In this document: positions 1 through 9,056 of the stretch, in pieces
How the letters are laid out: the number at the start of each line of letters is the position of its first letter
Position numbering within the stretch: the first letter of the stretch is position 1
Source: Paraburkholderia sp. BL9I2N2
Lineage (GTDB): Bacteria > Pseudomonadota > Gammaproteobacteria > Burkholderiales > Burkholderiaceae
NCBI RefSeq assembly: GCF_004339745.1
Contig: NZ_SMGP01000004.1
Span: forward strand, 1,099,078 to 1,163,077
Direction: 5' to 3'
Length of the DNA: 64,000 nt
The notes under the pieces: model-generated
The model's database searches: none
The model's input: the letters and a program-made list of their open reading frames with translations, nothing else
Told to the model about the DNA's origin: nothing
Position numbers and translations under genes: made by a program

Positions 1-986
1 TTGTCGCGATAGGCGACACCCTGACGATGTCCCGCGTCGTGCTTCCACTTGCCGCCCTCTACCTTGGTACGGTCGAAATTGCGGTCGATGTTGGCGGCCT
101 TATTCACGTTGATGTTGACGTCATTGTTATTCCAGTTGCAATTGCCGAAGAGTGCGCCCGCAGCCGCGATGCCGACCCCCCATGCGAACCCGGTCGCAAG
201 AGCGGCGCCGGGGTAGTAAGCCGGATACGGCGGCCAGTAGGTCGGCGGGTAAGCGGGAGCGCTCCAGCCGCCGTAGACGACGGTTGGATTGTAGGAGGGC
301 ACGTAGACGGCCTGGGGATTGGATGGCTCGATGCGCACGATGGTTTGCGGCGTCTGGCCACCTTGTGGGCGCTGGCCGCCTCCACTCGGGGCCGGGGCTT
401 CGACAACCACCTTCTGCTGCGCGTTAGACGTCAGGTGTCCGGCTTTTTGCGCACGCACCCTTAATCGCTGTACCGCGTCGAGCACGTCCTTTTCATTCGC
501 AAGGAACGCATCTCCGAGCCTCTGGGTCCAGTCGAGCTTGTCGTTCATTGGTTCCAGCACCTGTGGAAATGCCACCAATGACTTCACGCTGACGTCCCAC
601 GGCTGGTCCTGCACCGCTTTCACAGCAGCTTCACCCTTCAGTTCCTTGTGCGTTTTCACCCAGCGGGCAGCATGCACGATTTCGAGCGGATAGGTCGACG
701 CCATCAGGATTTGCGATAACAGCGAGTCGGGATAGAGCGCGATCGGCGCGACCAGCGCCTCGATTTCCTCCGGTGGAAATTGCTGGGCCTGAGGCTCGGG
801 CGCCGAGGCTGGGAGTGGCACGGACGCTGCGGCCGCAACAGAGGCTGCAACCGGGGCAGAGGCCGGGGCTGCGGCCGGTGCTGAAGCGGGCTGCGTCTGA
901 GCCTGCTGATCCTGTTGCTTCGATGGGCAGCCCGTCAACACGACGACGAGGCTGATGCTTAAGAGCCGTGCAATCCTTCTCGTCAT
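1..986 (-). CDS. DUF3300 lipoprotein, C-terminus cut by the window edge
   Basis: The reverse-strand frame is open from an ATG at 986 to the window edge, so the C-terminus is missing (about 328 residues seen). The N-terminus is a lipoprotein signal ending in a lipobox (VVLTGC, Cys about residue 20), followed by an Ala/Pro/Gln-rich linker. Then comes the DUF3300 core, with the typical 'PPEEIEALVAPIALYPDSLL' stretch near residue 70, a QPWDVSVKSL segment, a Tyr/Pro-rich stretch, an Ala/Gly hydrophobic stretch and an NxNxN tract. The last visible residues (GVAYRD) fit the region this family keeps near its C-terminus. Function of the family is unknown; an envelope location is inferred from the lipobox. 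Confidence 0.85.
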   Translation of the reverse strand, partial: MTRRIARLLSISLVVVLTGCPSKQQDQQAQTQPASAPAAAPASAPVAASVAAAASVPLPASAPEPQAQQFPPEEIEALVAPIALYPDSLLSQILMASTYPLEIVHAARWVKTHKELKGEAAVKAVQDQPWDVSVKSLVAFPQVLEPMNDKLDWTQRLGDAFLANEKDVLDAVQRLRVRAQKAGHLTSNAQQKVVVEAPAPSGGGQRPQGGQTPQTIVRIEPSNPQAVYVPSYNPTVVYGGWSAPAYPPTYWPPYPAYYPGAALATGFAWGVGIAAAGALFGNCNWNNNDVNINVNKAANIDRNFDRTKVEGGKWKHDAGHRQGVAYRD

Positions 987-1273
987 GGCCGCTCTCCGTT
1001 CGTTCCGTCAGGCAGCGAGTTGTTCGTGGGCTTCAATCTCACCGAGGCGGATGATCAGGCGGATGATCCGGTGACTGGTCGCGCGCGGCTACGTTGCACT
1101 GTGCGCAGATGATGGAATACATACTGGATTAGTGCTCGCCGTACGATCGGTACAGCCGGGTCTTCCAACTGCGGACCGACCGCCGTAGTTGAGGGCCATT
1201 TCGCTTTTCCCGGCGGGACGACTGTTCCTGTTTCATGGCAACGATGGCCTTCGTCTACAGTGAGCTCCCGAGG

Positions 1274-2089
1274 TCAGAATCGCTCAGCGATGTACTTGAA
1301 CGGATAGTGCGGTTCCTCATAGCCGTCCGCTTTTTGCCGCTTGGGAAGCGTCACTTTCCTGCGGGGCATCGCCGTGTAGGGAATCCGGTGAAGCACATCG
1401 CTGATGATGTTGAGCCGCGCGCGACGTTTGTCATTCGAATTCGCCACGTACCACGGAGCGATCTCGGTGTCCGAGGCCTTGAACATTGCGTCGCGCGCAC
1501 GCGAGTAGTCATACCACCGGCTATAGGATTTCAGGTCCATATCCGTGAGCTTCCACACCTTGCGCCCGTCGTGGATGCGTGCTTCAAGACGGCGGGTCTG
1601 TTCCTCGGGGCTGACTTCGAGCCAGTATTTGAGCAGGATGACGCCGGATCCGACGATCGCCCGCTCGACGAGCGGCACCGCCTTGAAGAAGCTCTGCACG
1701 TCCTCATCGGAGCAGAAACCCATCACCCGCTCGACTCCCGCGCGGTTGTACCAGCTGCGGTCGAAGATCACGACTTCTCCAGCGGCGGGCAGGTAGGGCA
1801 GGTAGCGTTGCACGTACATCTGGCTCTTTTCGCGCTCGCTCGGCGCGGGCAGCGCGACGACGCGAAATATGCGCGGACTCACACGCTCGGTGATTGCCTT
1901 GATGGTGCCGCCCTTGCCCGCGCCATCGCGTCCTTCGAAAACGATGCAGATCTTGCTGCCTGTTTGAATCACCCATTCCTGGAGCCTGACCAGTTCGACA
2001 TGCAACTGGAACAACGCCTTCCGATACTCCTTGTAGGAGAGCGTTTTGTCCGCCCCGGACGGGTCTTTTTTCGCTTCTTTCTTCGCCAT
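1274..2089 (-). CDS. ppk2: Polyphosphate kinase 2 family protein
   Basis: PPK2 enzymes move phosphate between polyphosphate and nucleotides, usually making GTP or ATP from the diphosphates. The 271-residue protein has a Walker A loop GRDGAGKGG (residues 53-61), a Walker B region VVIFDRSWYNRAG (Asp110) and the lid region with EEQTRRLEAR. Length fits a single-domain PPK2. The frame is open to 2341, but ATG 2089 is chosen because GGAG lies 8 bases upstream and the translation then starts MAKKEAKK, typical of the family; ATG 2095 is the alternative. A copy of the repeated GACCAAGGT element lies 86 bases upstream, which suggests stress or low-oxygen control (inference). Confidence 0.9.
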   Translation of the reverse strand: MAKKEAKKDPSGADKTLSYKEYRKALFQLHVELVRLQEWVIQTGSKICIVFEGRDGAGKGGTIKAITERVSPRIFRVVALPAPSEREKSQMYVQRYLPYLPAAGEVVIFDRSWYNRAGVERVMGFCSDEDVQSFFKAVPLVERAIVGSGVILLKYWLEVSPEEQTRRLEARIHDGRKVWKLTDMDLKSYSRWYDYSRARDAMFKASDTEIAPWYVANSNDKRRARLNIISDVLHRIPYTAMPRRKVTLPKRQKADGYEEPHYPFKYIAERF

Positions 2090-2170
2090 TACCATGTCTC
2101 CATGCGCACGTTGACCTGAGTAATTTTCCGAAGATCCCTTACCAATGTAGGTCTCGGCGTAAAGCAATGC

Positions 2171-2191
2171 CATACAACCTTGGTCTAATAT
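2171..2191 (-). promoter_or_regulatory. Repeated palindromic element, copy 1 (upstream of ppk2)
   Basis: Read on the reverse strand this is ATTAGACCAAGGTTGTATGG, with core at 2176-2185. It matches the window-wide element GACCAARGTYC and lies 86 bases before the ppk2 start, the same spacing seen for copies 2 and 5. Protein binding is inferred. Confidence 0.5.
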
Positions 2192-2525
2192 CGTCGCCAC
2201 GTCGAACGCCGTATGCTGCAAGTCTGCGCTCGTGGTCAACTGATGAAGGCCGGTGAGGAACCACATTCGTGCCACGCGCGCGGAATGCCGCAGGGCGGGG
2301 TGGTCATCCGATCCTGATGAACCTGTACAAGCGTCACGCATCCGACAGTCAGATGAAGCGTGAATATCCGCGCTCCCCGTTCGCTACGCCGCATGGCGCG
2401 TTTTCAATTCGCGAGAGGAGGCCTCCTCGCTCAACGGCATTCGCTCGGCGCGAGGTGTCGAACGCCACGTGCCGATTCGGCAGGGTAGTGAGTACGATCA
2501 GGCGCTAACCGCAATCGGAGAGTTC

Positions 2526-3206
2526 ATGTACGCTACTGGTCCGACGGATGAGGAAGACGTCGAAGCGCGCGAGCCGGTTCTGGATACCGTCGACCGGGTG
2601 TCGGAACTGTGTTTTGGTCTGTTTATGGCGCTGACGTTCGTCGGCGCCGTGTCGGCCGTGACAGCAGGCGAAGACGCTGGGCGAAAAATGTTCTACACGG
2701 CACTTGGCTGCAACCTCGCGTGGGGCCTGGCGGATGCTGTGATGTTTCTCATACGCACGCTGACCAATCGCGCCAGACGGCTCACACTCGCGTCGACGGT
2801 AAAAAGCGAGCCGGACGCGGCCGCCGGAGTTCGCGCCCTTCGCGACGCGTTGCCAAGATGGATCAAACCCTTGATCGCCGATACGGAACTGGAACTCATC
2901 CGCGCGCGCCTCGCTGCCGTCACTGCTTTGCCGCACCGCCCGCGCCTCGTGCGCAATGACTTCATCGGCGCGGTGGGCATTTTCTTGATCGTGGTCTTCT
3001 CGACGTTTCCGGTTGCATTGCCGTTCATCCTGTTCAGGGATGTCCCGACTGCCTTGATCGTGTCGCGTGCACTCACCCTTGCAATGTTATTTGCCAGTGG
3101 CGTGGCGCTAGGCCGCCACGCCGGCTACGGCGGATGGAAAACAGGATGCGCGATGGTTGCGCTCGGCATCGCGCTGACCATGGCAATCATCGCATTGGGT
3201 GGGTGA
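2526..3206 (+). CDS. VIT1/CCC1-like integral membrane protein
   Basis: A 226-residue membrane protein with about five hydrophobic segments: two near residues 25-80 (ALTFVGAVSAVTAG, then LGCNLAWGLADAVMFL), a charged cytosolic loop with many Arg residues, and three near the C-terminus. The layout and the Ala/Gly-rich first segments resemble the VIT1/CCC1 iron/manganese transporter family, but I cannot confirm the metal-binding residues. An upstream GTG (2469) is in frame; ATG 2526 is preferred because GGAGAG sits 3-5 bases before it. It could equally be an uncharacterised membrane protein outside that family. Confidence 0.65.
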   Translation: MYATGPTDEEDVEAREPVLDTVDRVSELCFGLFMALTFVGAVSAVTAGEDAGRKMFYTALGCNLAWGLADAVMFLIRTLTNRARRLTLASTVKSEPDAAAGVRALRDALPRWIKPLIADTELELIRARLAAVTALPHRPRLVRNDFIGAVGIFLIVVFSTFPVALPFILFRDVPTALIVSRALTLAMLFASGVALGRHAGYGGWKTGCAMVALGIALTMAIIALGG

Positions 3207-3832
3207 TGCGTGGTCGGCTCCGCCGGATTGCCCAGCTCCCGCCTGATCCGCACGAGTTGAGCGTTGATCGACAATGAACGGTACCCTGCATGCACATATA
3301 GAAGCCAAGGTGCACGAATGCATCGACAGGCAAACGCATCGGGATCAATAAACTGCCTCGGCTTTACGCTCATTCATCCTCGCTTCACCTGTGGCCTGTA
3401 TGGGCAACTGGTGATTGCGGTGCGATGTAACCTGCGAGACCTCTGTTCGCTATGGAAAAAAACGGTTGCGCGCGAGCGTCGTCGATATTTGAAGTTTGTC
3501 GATCCCGCGACACCGGCGCTTGCGCCATCGAACCACCTGGATGACATCGTGATAATTAACTGGGTACGAAATGAAACTATTCGGGTCTACCCTATTTGCT
3601 GATTTATGTCAGAAAATGCAGGATGCCTTGGCCTATAGTGATCCTGCCGATCGGGAAAAATGACGCAAAGTCCCCGGTAAATAATTTGCGGCGGCCTATA
3701 CTAAATTACAGCTATTACCTTGCCGGATGTTCGCGGCAACTTTCGCGAAGTCAAACTAGGTCGTTGAATCCAGTAGATCAGGCGCCGCAGCCGTATTGGC
3801 TGAATCAGCGCGAACTGGGTACGGAGATACCG
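3207..3832 (+). other. Long leader region before the first histidine kinase; no gene supported
   Basis: 626 bases, noticeably more AT-rich than the flanks in its second half. Open frames here (for example 3264-3602) have no ribosome site and no protein-like composition. A weak version of the repeated element (GCCTTGGCCTATAG) lies near 3624-3637. The stretch probably carries the promoter of the kinase at 3833. Confidence 0.4.
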
Positions 3833-5290
3833 ATGATCAATCCGATCATGCAGGGGAGAGACCGGGTGATAGACGTAGTTACAACGTCAATAGCCTGGTT
3901 CGCACAACAACGCTATTTTCTTCAAAGCTTTTCCCCCGACATACGTGCTTTCCTAACTAGTGGCGCCACGATTCGCGAACGACACGATTCTCATTCAACG
4001 ACGTCGACGCAGGTCTTACTCCCATCCCTTCACTGTGACATTGGCGTGTCGAGCATGCAGGCCACGGCCGACCCCCTTGAGGATCCCGATTCGGCGCCGG
4101 GATGGAGAGGGCGTGTTGTCACATGCGTGTCGTGGTTACTGGGAGGCGGCCGCGGTACGCGCCGGATGCTCAACGCAAGGATTCCTTTGCGGGAGGCGCT
4201 TGAAATGATGCCGGTCCCGATCGTCACCGTCGACCATCGGAATCAGATCACCTTTGCGAACGCTCGAACGATAGAACTGTTCGGCTACACCAGGGAACAG
4301 CTTGCCGGCGCGTCGGCGGAGATGCTGTTCCCGATTCGTGGCGTGGGTGGCGACCATTTGGAAGTCGAAGAGCGTGGCGACGCAAGCCAAATCGCCGGCG
4401 TTTCAACGACACAGGTGCTGGTCGCGCGACGGCGTGATGGAGTCGGTTTTCCCGCGGAAACCAATACCACGAAATACACGGTTCACGACCAGGTACTGCG
4501 CATCATCGCGATATCGGATCGCAGTGCCTCCCAGGAAGTGGATCGAAACCGGAAGGAACTCGTACATCTGGCGCGCGTTTCGTCTCTGGGGGAGCTCGCC
4601 GGATCGCTTGCACACGAGTTGAAGCAGCCACTCACCGCCATTTTGTTCAACGCGCAAGCGGCACAGAAATACATGGAGTCGGAGACTGCCGACAAAGCGG
4701 AACTCCGTGGCGCGCTAGAAGATATTGTCACGGATAACCGTCGGGCAAGCGAAGTCATCCAGAAGATCCGGACATTGGCGCGGAAAGGCGATATTGAATT
4801 GCAACCGCTGGACGTCGGCGACGTCGTACGCGATATCGCTGTACTTGTGCATAGCGACGCCCTGACTCGCGGCGTTCGCACCCGCTTCGACATTTCCGAA
4901 AATCTGGCGATGGTTTGGGGTGACAGGGTTCAACTTCAGCAGGTCGTACTGAACCTGCTGTTGAACGCTTTCGATGCGGTCAAGGAGTGTGCTCCCGCGG
5001 AACGTGTGGTCGAGACAACCGTGCGCGAAGAACCGGATGGAGGAGTGCGGATTACGGTGAAAGACAATGGGCTGGGCCTGACCGTCGACAAGATGGACAA
5101 GATTTTCAGGGCTTTTTTCACTACCAAACTTCAAGGGCTCGGGCTGGGTCTTTCCATCAGCCGCACGATCATCACCGGTCACGGAGGCAGAATATGGGCG
5201 GAGAACAACAATGGCAAGGGAGCATCGTTCCACGTAACGCTGCCCCAGGGAACCGGCTTACGACAGGGCTGCGGCCCACAGTCACCATGA
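3833..5290 (+). CDS. PAS-domain sensor histidine kinase, FixL/NodV-type, module A
   Basis: A 485-residue soluble-looking kinase. A PAS domain spans about 118-230 (PVPIVTVDHRNQITFANART, FGYTREQLAG). HisKA follows with the phosphoacceptor His261 in SLAHELKQPLTA. The HATPase domain has the N box near residue 373 (NLLLNAFDA), DNGLGL, an F box and GLGLGLSISRTI. There is no clear membrane segment. The heme-binding His of FixL was not recognised, so the signal is unknown. The frame opens at 3596, but ATG 3833 has GGAG 6 bases upstream. Its stop overlaps the regulator start (ATGA), so the two are co-translated. It is paralogous to the kinase at 11525. Confidence 0.88.
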   Translation: MINPIMQGRDRVIDVVTTSIAWFAQQRYFLQSFSPDIRAFLTSGATIRERHDSHSTTSTQVLLPSLHCDIGVSSMQATADPLEDPDSAPGWRGRVVTCVSWLLGGGRGTRRMLNARIPLREALEMMPVPIVTVDHRNQITFANARTIELFGYTREQLAGASAEMLFPIRGVGGDHLEVEERGDASQIAGVSTTQVLVARRRDGVGFPAETNTTKYTVHDQVLRIIAISDRSASQEVDRNRKELVHLARVSSLGELAGSLAHELKQPLTAILFNAQAAQKYMESETADKAELRGALEDIVTDNRRASEVIQKIRTLARKGDIELQPLDVGDVVRDIAVLVHSDALTRGVRTRFDISENLAMVWGDRVQLQQVVLNLLLNAFDAVKECAPAERVVETTVREEPDGGVRITVKDNGLGLTVDKMDKIFRAFFTTKLQGLGLGLSISRTIITGHGGRIWAENNNGKGASFHVTLPQGTGLRQGCGPQSP

Positions 5291-5909
5291 GCCAGCCCAC
5301 AACCCGTGTTTTCGTCGTGGACGACGACGAACGGGTAGGATGCGCACTCACCCGATTGCTGCGCGCCTCGGGCTATCACGTCGAATGCTTTGACAGTCCG
5401 GAAGCGTTTCTGGATAGAACCGATCTGGCGAGCACACCCGCTTGCCTCGTTCTCGATTTGCAGATGCCCGGCATGACGGGGCTGGAGGTGCAGCACAAGC
5501 TTGATCAGCTCCTCCCCATCGTGTTTCTGACGGGGCACGGCGACGTCGTCTCGAGTGTGGATGCGATGAAAGCCGGCGCATTCGACTTTCTAACCAAGCC
5601 GGTAAGCGAATCGCTCATGCTCGCTGCGATAGATCGTGCGCTTAAGCGCGCATGTATAGAGTTTGCGAAAAGAACCCAAAGGGCGGAGATCGAGGAACGG
5701 GTTAATCATCTCACGCGCCGCGAGCGCGAAGTCATGGCGCTCGTATTGACAGGTCGATTGAACAAACAGGTTGCCAGCGATCTGGGCGCAGCCGAAAGAC
5801 GATCAAGATTCATCGGGCCCGAGTGATGGAGAAGATGAAGGCGAGATCGATTGTCGAACTCGTTCGGCTCGCGGAAAAGGCCGGTGTGCACGCGGCCGAC
5901 GACGAGTGA
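5287..5909 (+). pseudogene. FixJ-like response regulator, module A, frameshifted in the DNA-binding domain
   Basis: Starts with ATG 5287, overlapping the kinase stop. The receiver domain is complete (VVDDDE, phosphoacceptor Asp57 in LVLDLQMPG, Lys in LTKPVS), followed by the start of a LuxR/FixJ HTH (LTRREREVMALV). At 5795-5798 one base is missing relative to the intact paralogue: GAAAGACG where GAAAAGACG would be expected. As written, the product ends after about 179 residues at 5826. In the next frame the rest of the HTH reads on (TIKIHRARVMEKMKARSIVE) to a TGA at 5907-5909. Either the recognition helix is lost or a base was dropped from an A-run in sequencing. Confidence 0.8.
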
Positions 5910-5977
5910 TCCCCGCGCGGTCTGATCGACACCTCATACGATGCCTGTTCGGCCTCAACCACTGTGGTCGACGCTGC

Positions 5978-5998
5978 TAGTGGACCAAAGCCCTATAT
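5978..5998 (+). promoter_or_regulatory. Repeated palindromic element, copy 2
   Basis: TAGTGGACCAAAGCCCTATAT, core at 5983-5992, 82 bases before the start of the receiver-only gene at 6075. It is more degenerate on its right arm than the other copies. Confidence 0.45.
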
Positions 5999-6074
5999 CT
6001 CATTTTGCTATCTCCCGGTAGGCTGAAGCTGCAAAAATCTACTAGCGAGAGCGATTGCGTGGTCGCATCGTAAT

Positions 6075-6461
6075 ATGGTCAATCCCAACCAAATCGTTGC
6101 TGTGGTCGACGATGACGAATCGGTTTGCCGCGCCATCAGGCGTTTACTGCAGTCTGTCGGTATAGAGGCAGAAACGTTCTCCAGTGGTGAAGAGTTTTTG
6201 GACACGCTTTCGGCGATTCCGTCATATCGGCCTTCTTGTGTGGTTCTGGATATCCAGATGCCGGGAATCAGCGGCCTGGAGGTCCAGCGTCAGCTTGCGC
6301 CGATCGGACTGCCTATCATCATGATTACCGCACACGACGAGCTTTCCGCTCGGCAGACCGCGCTTGTGTCGGGCGCTGTCGCGTATCTGCGTAAACCATT
6401 GAACGGCGCCATCCTGATCAAGGCCGTGGAAATGGCGGTAGGCGGTACGCCGCCGACCTGA
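6075..6461 (+). CDS. Receiver-only response regulator, module A
   Basis: A 128-residue protein that is only a CheY-like receiver: acidic pocket VVDDDES (about residues 10-16), phosphoacceptor Asp59 in VVLDIQMPG, a Thr in MITAHDE and the conserved Lys in YLRKPLN. No output domain. Such proteins act as phosphate sinks or protein-binding switches. It follows the FixJ-like gene in the same direction, and the same order is repeated at 13075-14260, where the partner has the same length and Asp position. The ribosome site is weak. Likely separately expressed, because copy 2 of the repeated element lies just upstream. Confidence 0.87.
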   Translation: MVNPNQIVAVVDDDESVCRAIRRLLQSVGIEAETFSSGEEFLDTLSAIPSYRPSCVVLDIQMPGISGLEVQRQLAPIGLPIIMITAHDELSARQTALVSGAVAYLRKPLNGAILIKAVEMAVGGTPPT

Positions 6462-6569
6462 AGCATTTTCATGAACCTTTGACATCTTGGCGAGCAACGT
6501 TTTCGTTTCCGCCCATCCGCTTTTCAGGTCATCCATAACAGTGACGCAGATCTAGAAAGATAGGCGCGC

Positions 6570-6615
6570 CACCGCAGTATGCTATTGGACCTTGGTTCAA
6601 TTGCATACTGCGGTG
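6570..6615. repeat. 46-base near-perfect palindrome containing repeated element copy 3
   Basis: Two 22-base arms (6570-6591 and 6594-6615) are inverted copies of CACCGCAGTATGCWATTGRACC with only two mismatches, around a 2-base centre. The middle is ATTGGACCTTGGTTCAATTG, the repeated element of this window. It lies 165 bases before the DUF4239 gene. With almost no loop it is better explained as a two-fold symmetric protein-binding site than as a terminator. It has no U-tract. Confidence 0.7.
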
Positions 6616-6779
6616 CTGCGCGCAAGATGCGGATTGGGGGTGGGTGTGGCCGAGCTTCGTCAGTCGTGCGCTTTCATGAAACACGAGGAACGTCGGCCCA
6701 CGGCAACACGGGCGCGGCAAGCGCGTCGCTTCGAAGACCGGGGCGTTTACCCCTATTATCCGGGACGGAGGATTGCAGG

Positions 6780-7541
6780 ATGAGCCACCTCGTCGTCGCA
6801 CTGATTGTATTCATCGTTGTTCTCGGCAGCGCACTAGCATGTTCCTACCTGCGCGACGTGTTGCCGCAACACCACTTAAGCGACGAATCGATCAGTATGG
6901 TGAAGCTGACGACCGGCCTTCTCGCTACTCTTGCCGCGTTAGTCCTTGGTCTGCTCATATCATCGGCGAAAGGCTCTTTCGACACGACGAACGGGGAGCT
7001 TGTACATAGCGCCGTCAACATTGTGCGTCTTGATCGCGTGCTGGCCAGATATGGACCGGAGACACGCGATATCCGCGCCCAGCTTAAACACATCACCGCT
7101 GCGTCGATCGCGTTACTCGCTGACGGTGATGCGGCACAAGTCGTGCGAATGACTGGCCCGGAGGCAATAGCCAGGACAGAAGAGTTTCAACGCCAGGTGG
7201 AATCTCTCTCGCCGCACAACGCGGCGCAAAGTCAATTGCAAACCAAGGCGCTGCAGATTGTCGATGAAGTTTACACCACGCGCTGGCTGGCATTGCTCCA
7301 GGAGAAAGCCTCCATCCCCACGCCGTTACTGGTTGTTCTGGTGGTGTGGCTGGCCATCATTTTCGGCACATTTGGCCTGTTCGCCCCTCGCAACGGTACA
7401 ACGATCACCGTCCTGGTGATGGGCGCGCTGTCGGCGGCCGGCGCAATTTTCATGATCATGGAAATGAACACACCGCTCGATGGGGTAGTCAGAGTCTCCC
7501 TTGGACCCATGCGCGCCGCGCTCACCATAATCGGGCAGTAA
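6780..7541 (+). CDS. DUF4239 family membrane protein
   Basis: A 253-residue protein with an N-terminal membrane segment (HLVVALIVFIVVLGSALAC), a second one near 45-60 (GLLATLAALVLGLLIS), a soluble middle region of about 120 residues, and two C-terminal segments (PLLVVLVVWLAIIFGTFGLF and the following stretch). This matches the bestrophin-like DUF4239 family, whose role is unknown. The frame opens at 6579, but ATG 6780 has GGAGG 8 bases upstream. The 46-base palindrome is its likely control site. Confidence 0.82.
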   Translation: MSHLVVALIVFIVVLGSALACSYLRDVLPQHHLSDESISMVKLTTGLLATLAALVLGLLISSAKGSFDTTNGELVHSAVNIVRLDRVLARYGPETRDIRAQLKHITAASIALLADGDAAQVVRMTGPEAIARTEEFQRQVESLSPHNAAQSQLQTKALQIVDEVYTTRWLALLQEKASIPTPLLVVLVVWLAIIFGTFGLFAPRNGTTITVLVMGALSAAGAIFMIMEMNTPLDGVVRVSLGPMRAALTIIGQ

Positions 7542-7790
7542 CCGCTCGATCGCGCAGGCATTTGTTCGCTGGTCACCTGCTCAAGACTCACCAGCGATTG
7601 AACCAGTGTGATGTGCGAGTTGACGTATAAGGGGGCTGAATCATCGCTGCTCGCAATAGGACTTGAGGACTCGAAGTGCAATATGCGCGGGAGTGAATGC
7701 GACTAAACTGGAATATGCATCAGTCCGGACGCATCGTCCCGTCGGGAGGAGATCGCAAGAATCTCACGCTGGTCACATCAGGAGGTGAGT

Positions 7791-8075
7791 ATGAAGATTC
7801 TGTTCATGTTGATATGTGTAGTGGCGTCTTCGACTGCGTTCGCGGAGTGCGTCACCAACGCTCGTGGCGTGACAGCGTGCAACAACGCACAAGCGGCCGG
7901 CGGCTATAACGCAAATACGGGCAACGCGTGGAAGGCGCAAAAGAATCAGAACGGCGTGACGACGACGCAAACCAGCAAGGGTGGAGAGGCCAGGACGAAG
8001 AACGGCAAGGGTGTCTACAAGAGCCCGAGTGGAAAAACATGCTATCGCAGCGCCAACAGTCAGGGTTGCAATTAA
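7791..8075 (+). CDS. Small secreted protein of unknown function
   Basis: A 94-residue protein with a clear signal peptide (MKILFMLICVVASSTAFA, cut before ECV). The mature part is rich in Asn, Gly, Thr and Lys and has four Cys, two near each end (CVTNARGVTAC and CYRSANSQGC), which could form disulphides. ATG 7791 has GGAGG 5 bases upstream; an earlier GTG at 7785 is less likely. About 110-140 bases upstream, a stretch reading GCAATAGGACTTGAGGACTC resembles a degraded copy of the repeated element. Confidence 0.75.
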   Translation: MKILFMLICVVASSTAFAECVTNARGVTACNNAQAAGGYNANTGNAWKAQKNQNGVTTTQTSKGGEARTKNGKGVYKSPSGKTCYRSANSQGCN

Positions 8076-8253
8076 AAATAGAAAATGGGATGCGAATGCG
8101 GAGCGGCTCATCTCAACGGACGCGGCTGCAAATGCTATGGGCGCCGCTCGCGCAACCAGCATGCCGGTCCCCCGATTCTGCCCACACAGCTGCAGCGGCG
8201 GAGGTTATCCGGATGCTTCGCGAGAGCGAGTGCACCGGGTCAGCGGCGGCAGT

Positions 8254-9045
8254 TTATGAGGGCGGCGGTATCACTCGGTAGTAGACGCCATTCGCACCAT
8301 AGGACGGTTGGAACCACGTATTGCCGCACAAATAGTAAGTGCCACCCTGAACCTTTGGGGAGATACAGCCCGCTGGCAGCGCTGCGTAGACCGAACCCAT
8401 CGCGAACTGTGTGCTGGCAACCGCGGCGGTGTTGTACGCATTGGCGCTGCCGGCTGCGACTCCGGCGTTGTATGCGTTAGATGTCGCGGCTGCCGTGTTG
8501 GCCGAAGCAATGGCGGCGCCGGCTGCTACACCGACTACTGCGCCCGCGGCGGCTGCGCCTGCTGTGGACCAGCCGCCGCAGTTGTAGCAGCCGGACCCGT
8601 AGTTATTCACGACGACGGGCGGATGGTACGCAGGATACGTCGCACCGTAGTAGGAACTGTGATAGGCCGTCGCGCCCGATGAGCTCGTGTATGTCGTGTA
8701 ACCGGATCCCGTAGCGTGGGTTGCCGTGCCGCCGTAAGCGCTGGTCGCGGTGGTGCCCTGACCATATGTATGGGTCGCGGTCCCGCCGTAACGATTGGTA
8801 GCGGTCGTTTGCCCCGATCCTTCCTGGTGGGTCGCAGTACCGCCATAGCGGCCGGTTGCGGTCGTGCCTTGCCCGTATGTGTGCGTTTCGCTGCCACCCC
8901 AGGCATTGCTGCGGGTTGTGGAATCCGAACCGGGCGCGTGCGATGTGCTACCTCCGCGATAGTTCGCATGCGACCACGCGCCGGCTGGATCGGTGACGAG
9001 CGCCGCAACGAGCACACTCAGGAGACGGATGACGACGGTCTTCAT
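8254..9045 (-). CDS. Secreted Gly/Thr repeat protein
   Basis: A 263-residue exported protein. A signal peptide covers about residues 1-23. Four tandem repeats of 18-19 residues built on YGGTATHxxGxGxTTAT follow (residues 49-122), then a Tyr/Pro segment, an Ala/Gly-rich hydrophobic segment (AAAAGAVVGVAAGAAIA) and a compact C-terminal domain with CISPKVQGGTYYLCGNTWF. The two Cys in that domain may pair. The repeats are low-complexity, His/Thr rich and probably extracellular. Reads AAGGA before ATG 9045. It is third in a reverse-strand run with the genes at 9057 and 9976. The function is unknown. Confidence 0.78.
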   Translation of the reverse strand: MKTVVIRLLSVLVAALVTDPAGAWSHANYRGGSTSHAPGSDSTTRSNAWGGSETHTYGQGTTATGRYGGTATHQEGSGQTTATNRYGGTATHTYGQGTTATSAYGGTATHATGSGYTTYTSSSGATAYHSSYYGATYPAYHPPVVVNNYGSGCYNCGGWSTAGAAAAGAVVGVAAGAAIASANTAAATSNAYNAGVAAGSANAYNTAAVASTQFAMGSVYAALPAGCISPKVQGGTYYLCGNTWFQPSYGANGVYYRVIPPPS

Positions 9046-9056
9046 GATGCGTGTCC

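Noticed and set aside
61..70. ACCTTGGTAC, a partial match to the repeated element
   Set aside because: It lies inside the DUF3300 coding sequence and lacks the ATTG arms.
1235..2119. Forward frame of 294 codons over ppk2
   Set aside because: The reverse strand encodes a complete PPK2 with Walker motifs; the forward frame is its mirror.
3264..3602. A 112-codon forward frame before the first kinase
   Set aside because: No ribosome site, odd composition, no recognised motif; AT-rich leader DNA is a better explanation.
3624..3637. GCCTTGGCCTATAG before module A kinase as an eleventh element
   Set aside because: Only the centre matches and the GACC half is lost; too weak to count.
8700..8930. 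Regular short repeats that might be a CRISPR array
   Set aside because: They are in-frame coding repeats of 18-19 residues in a secreted protein, with no distinct spacers and no cas genes.
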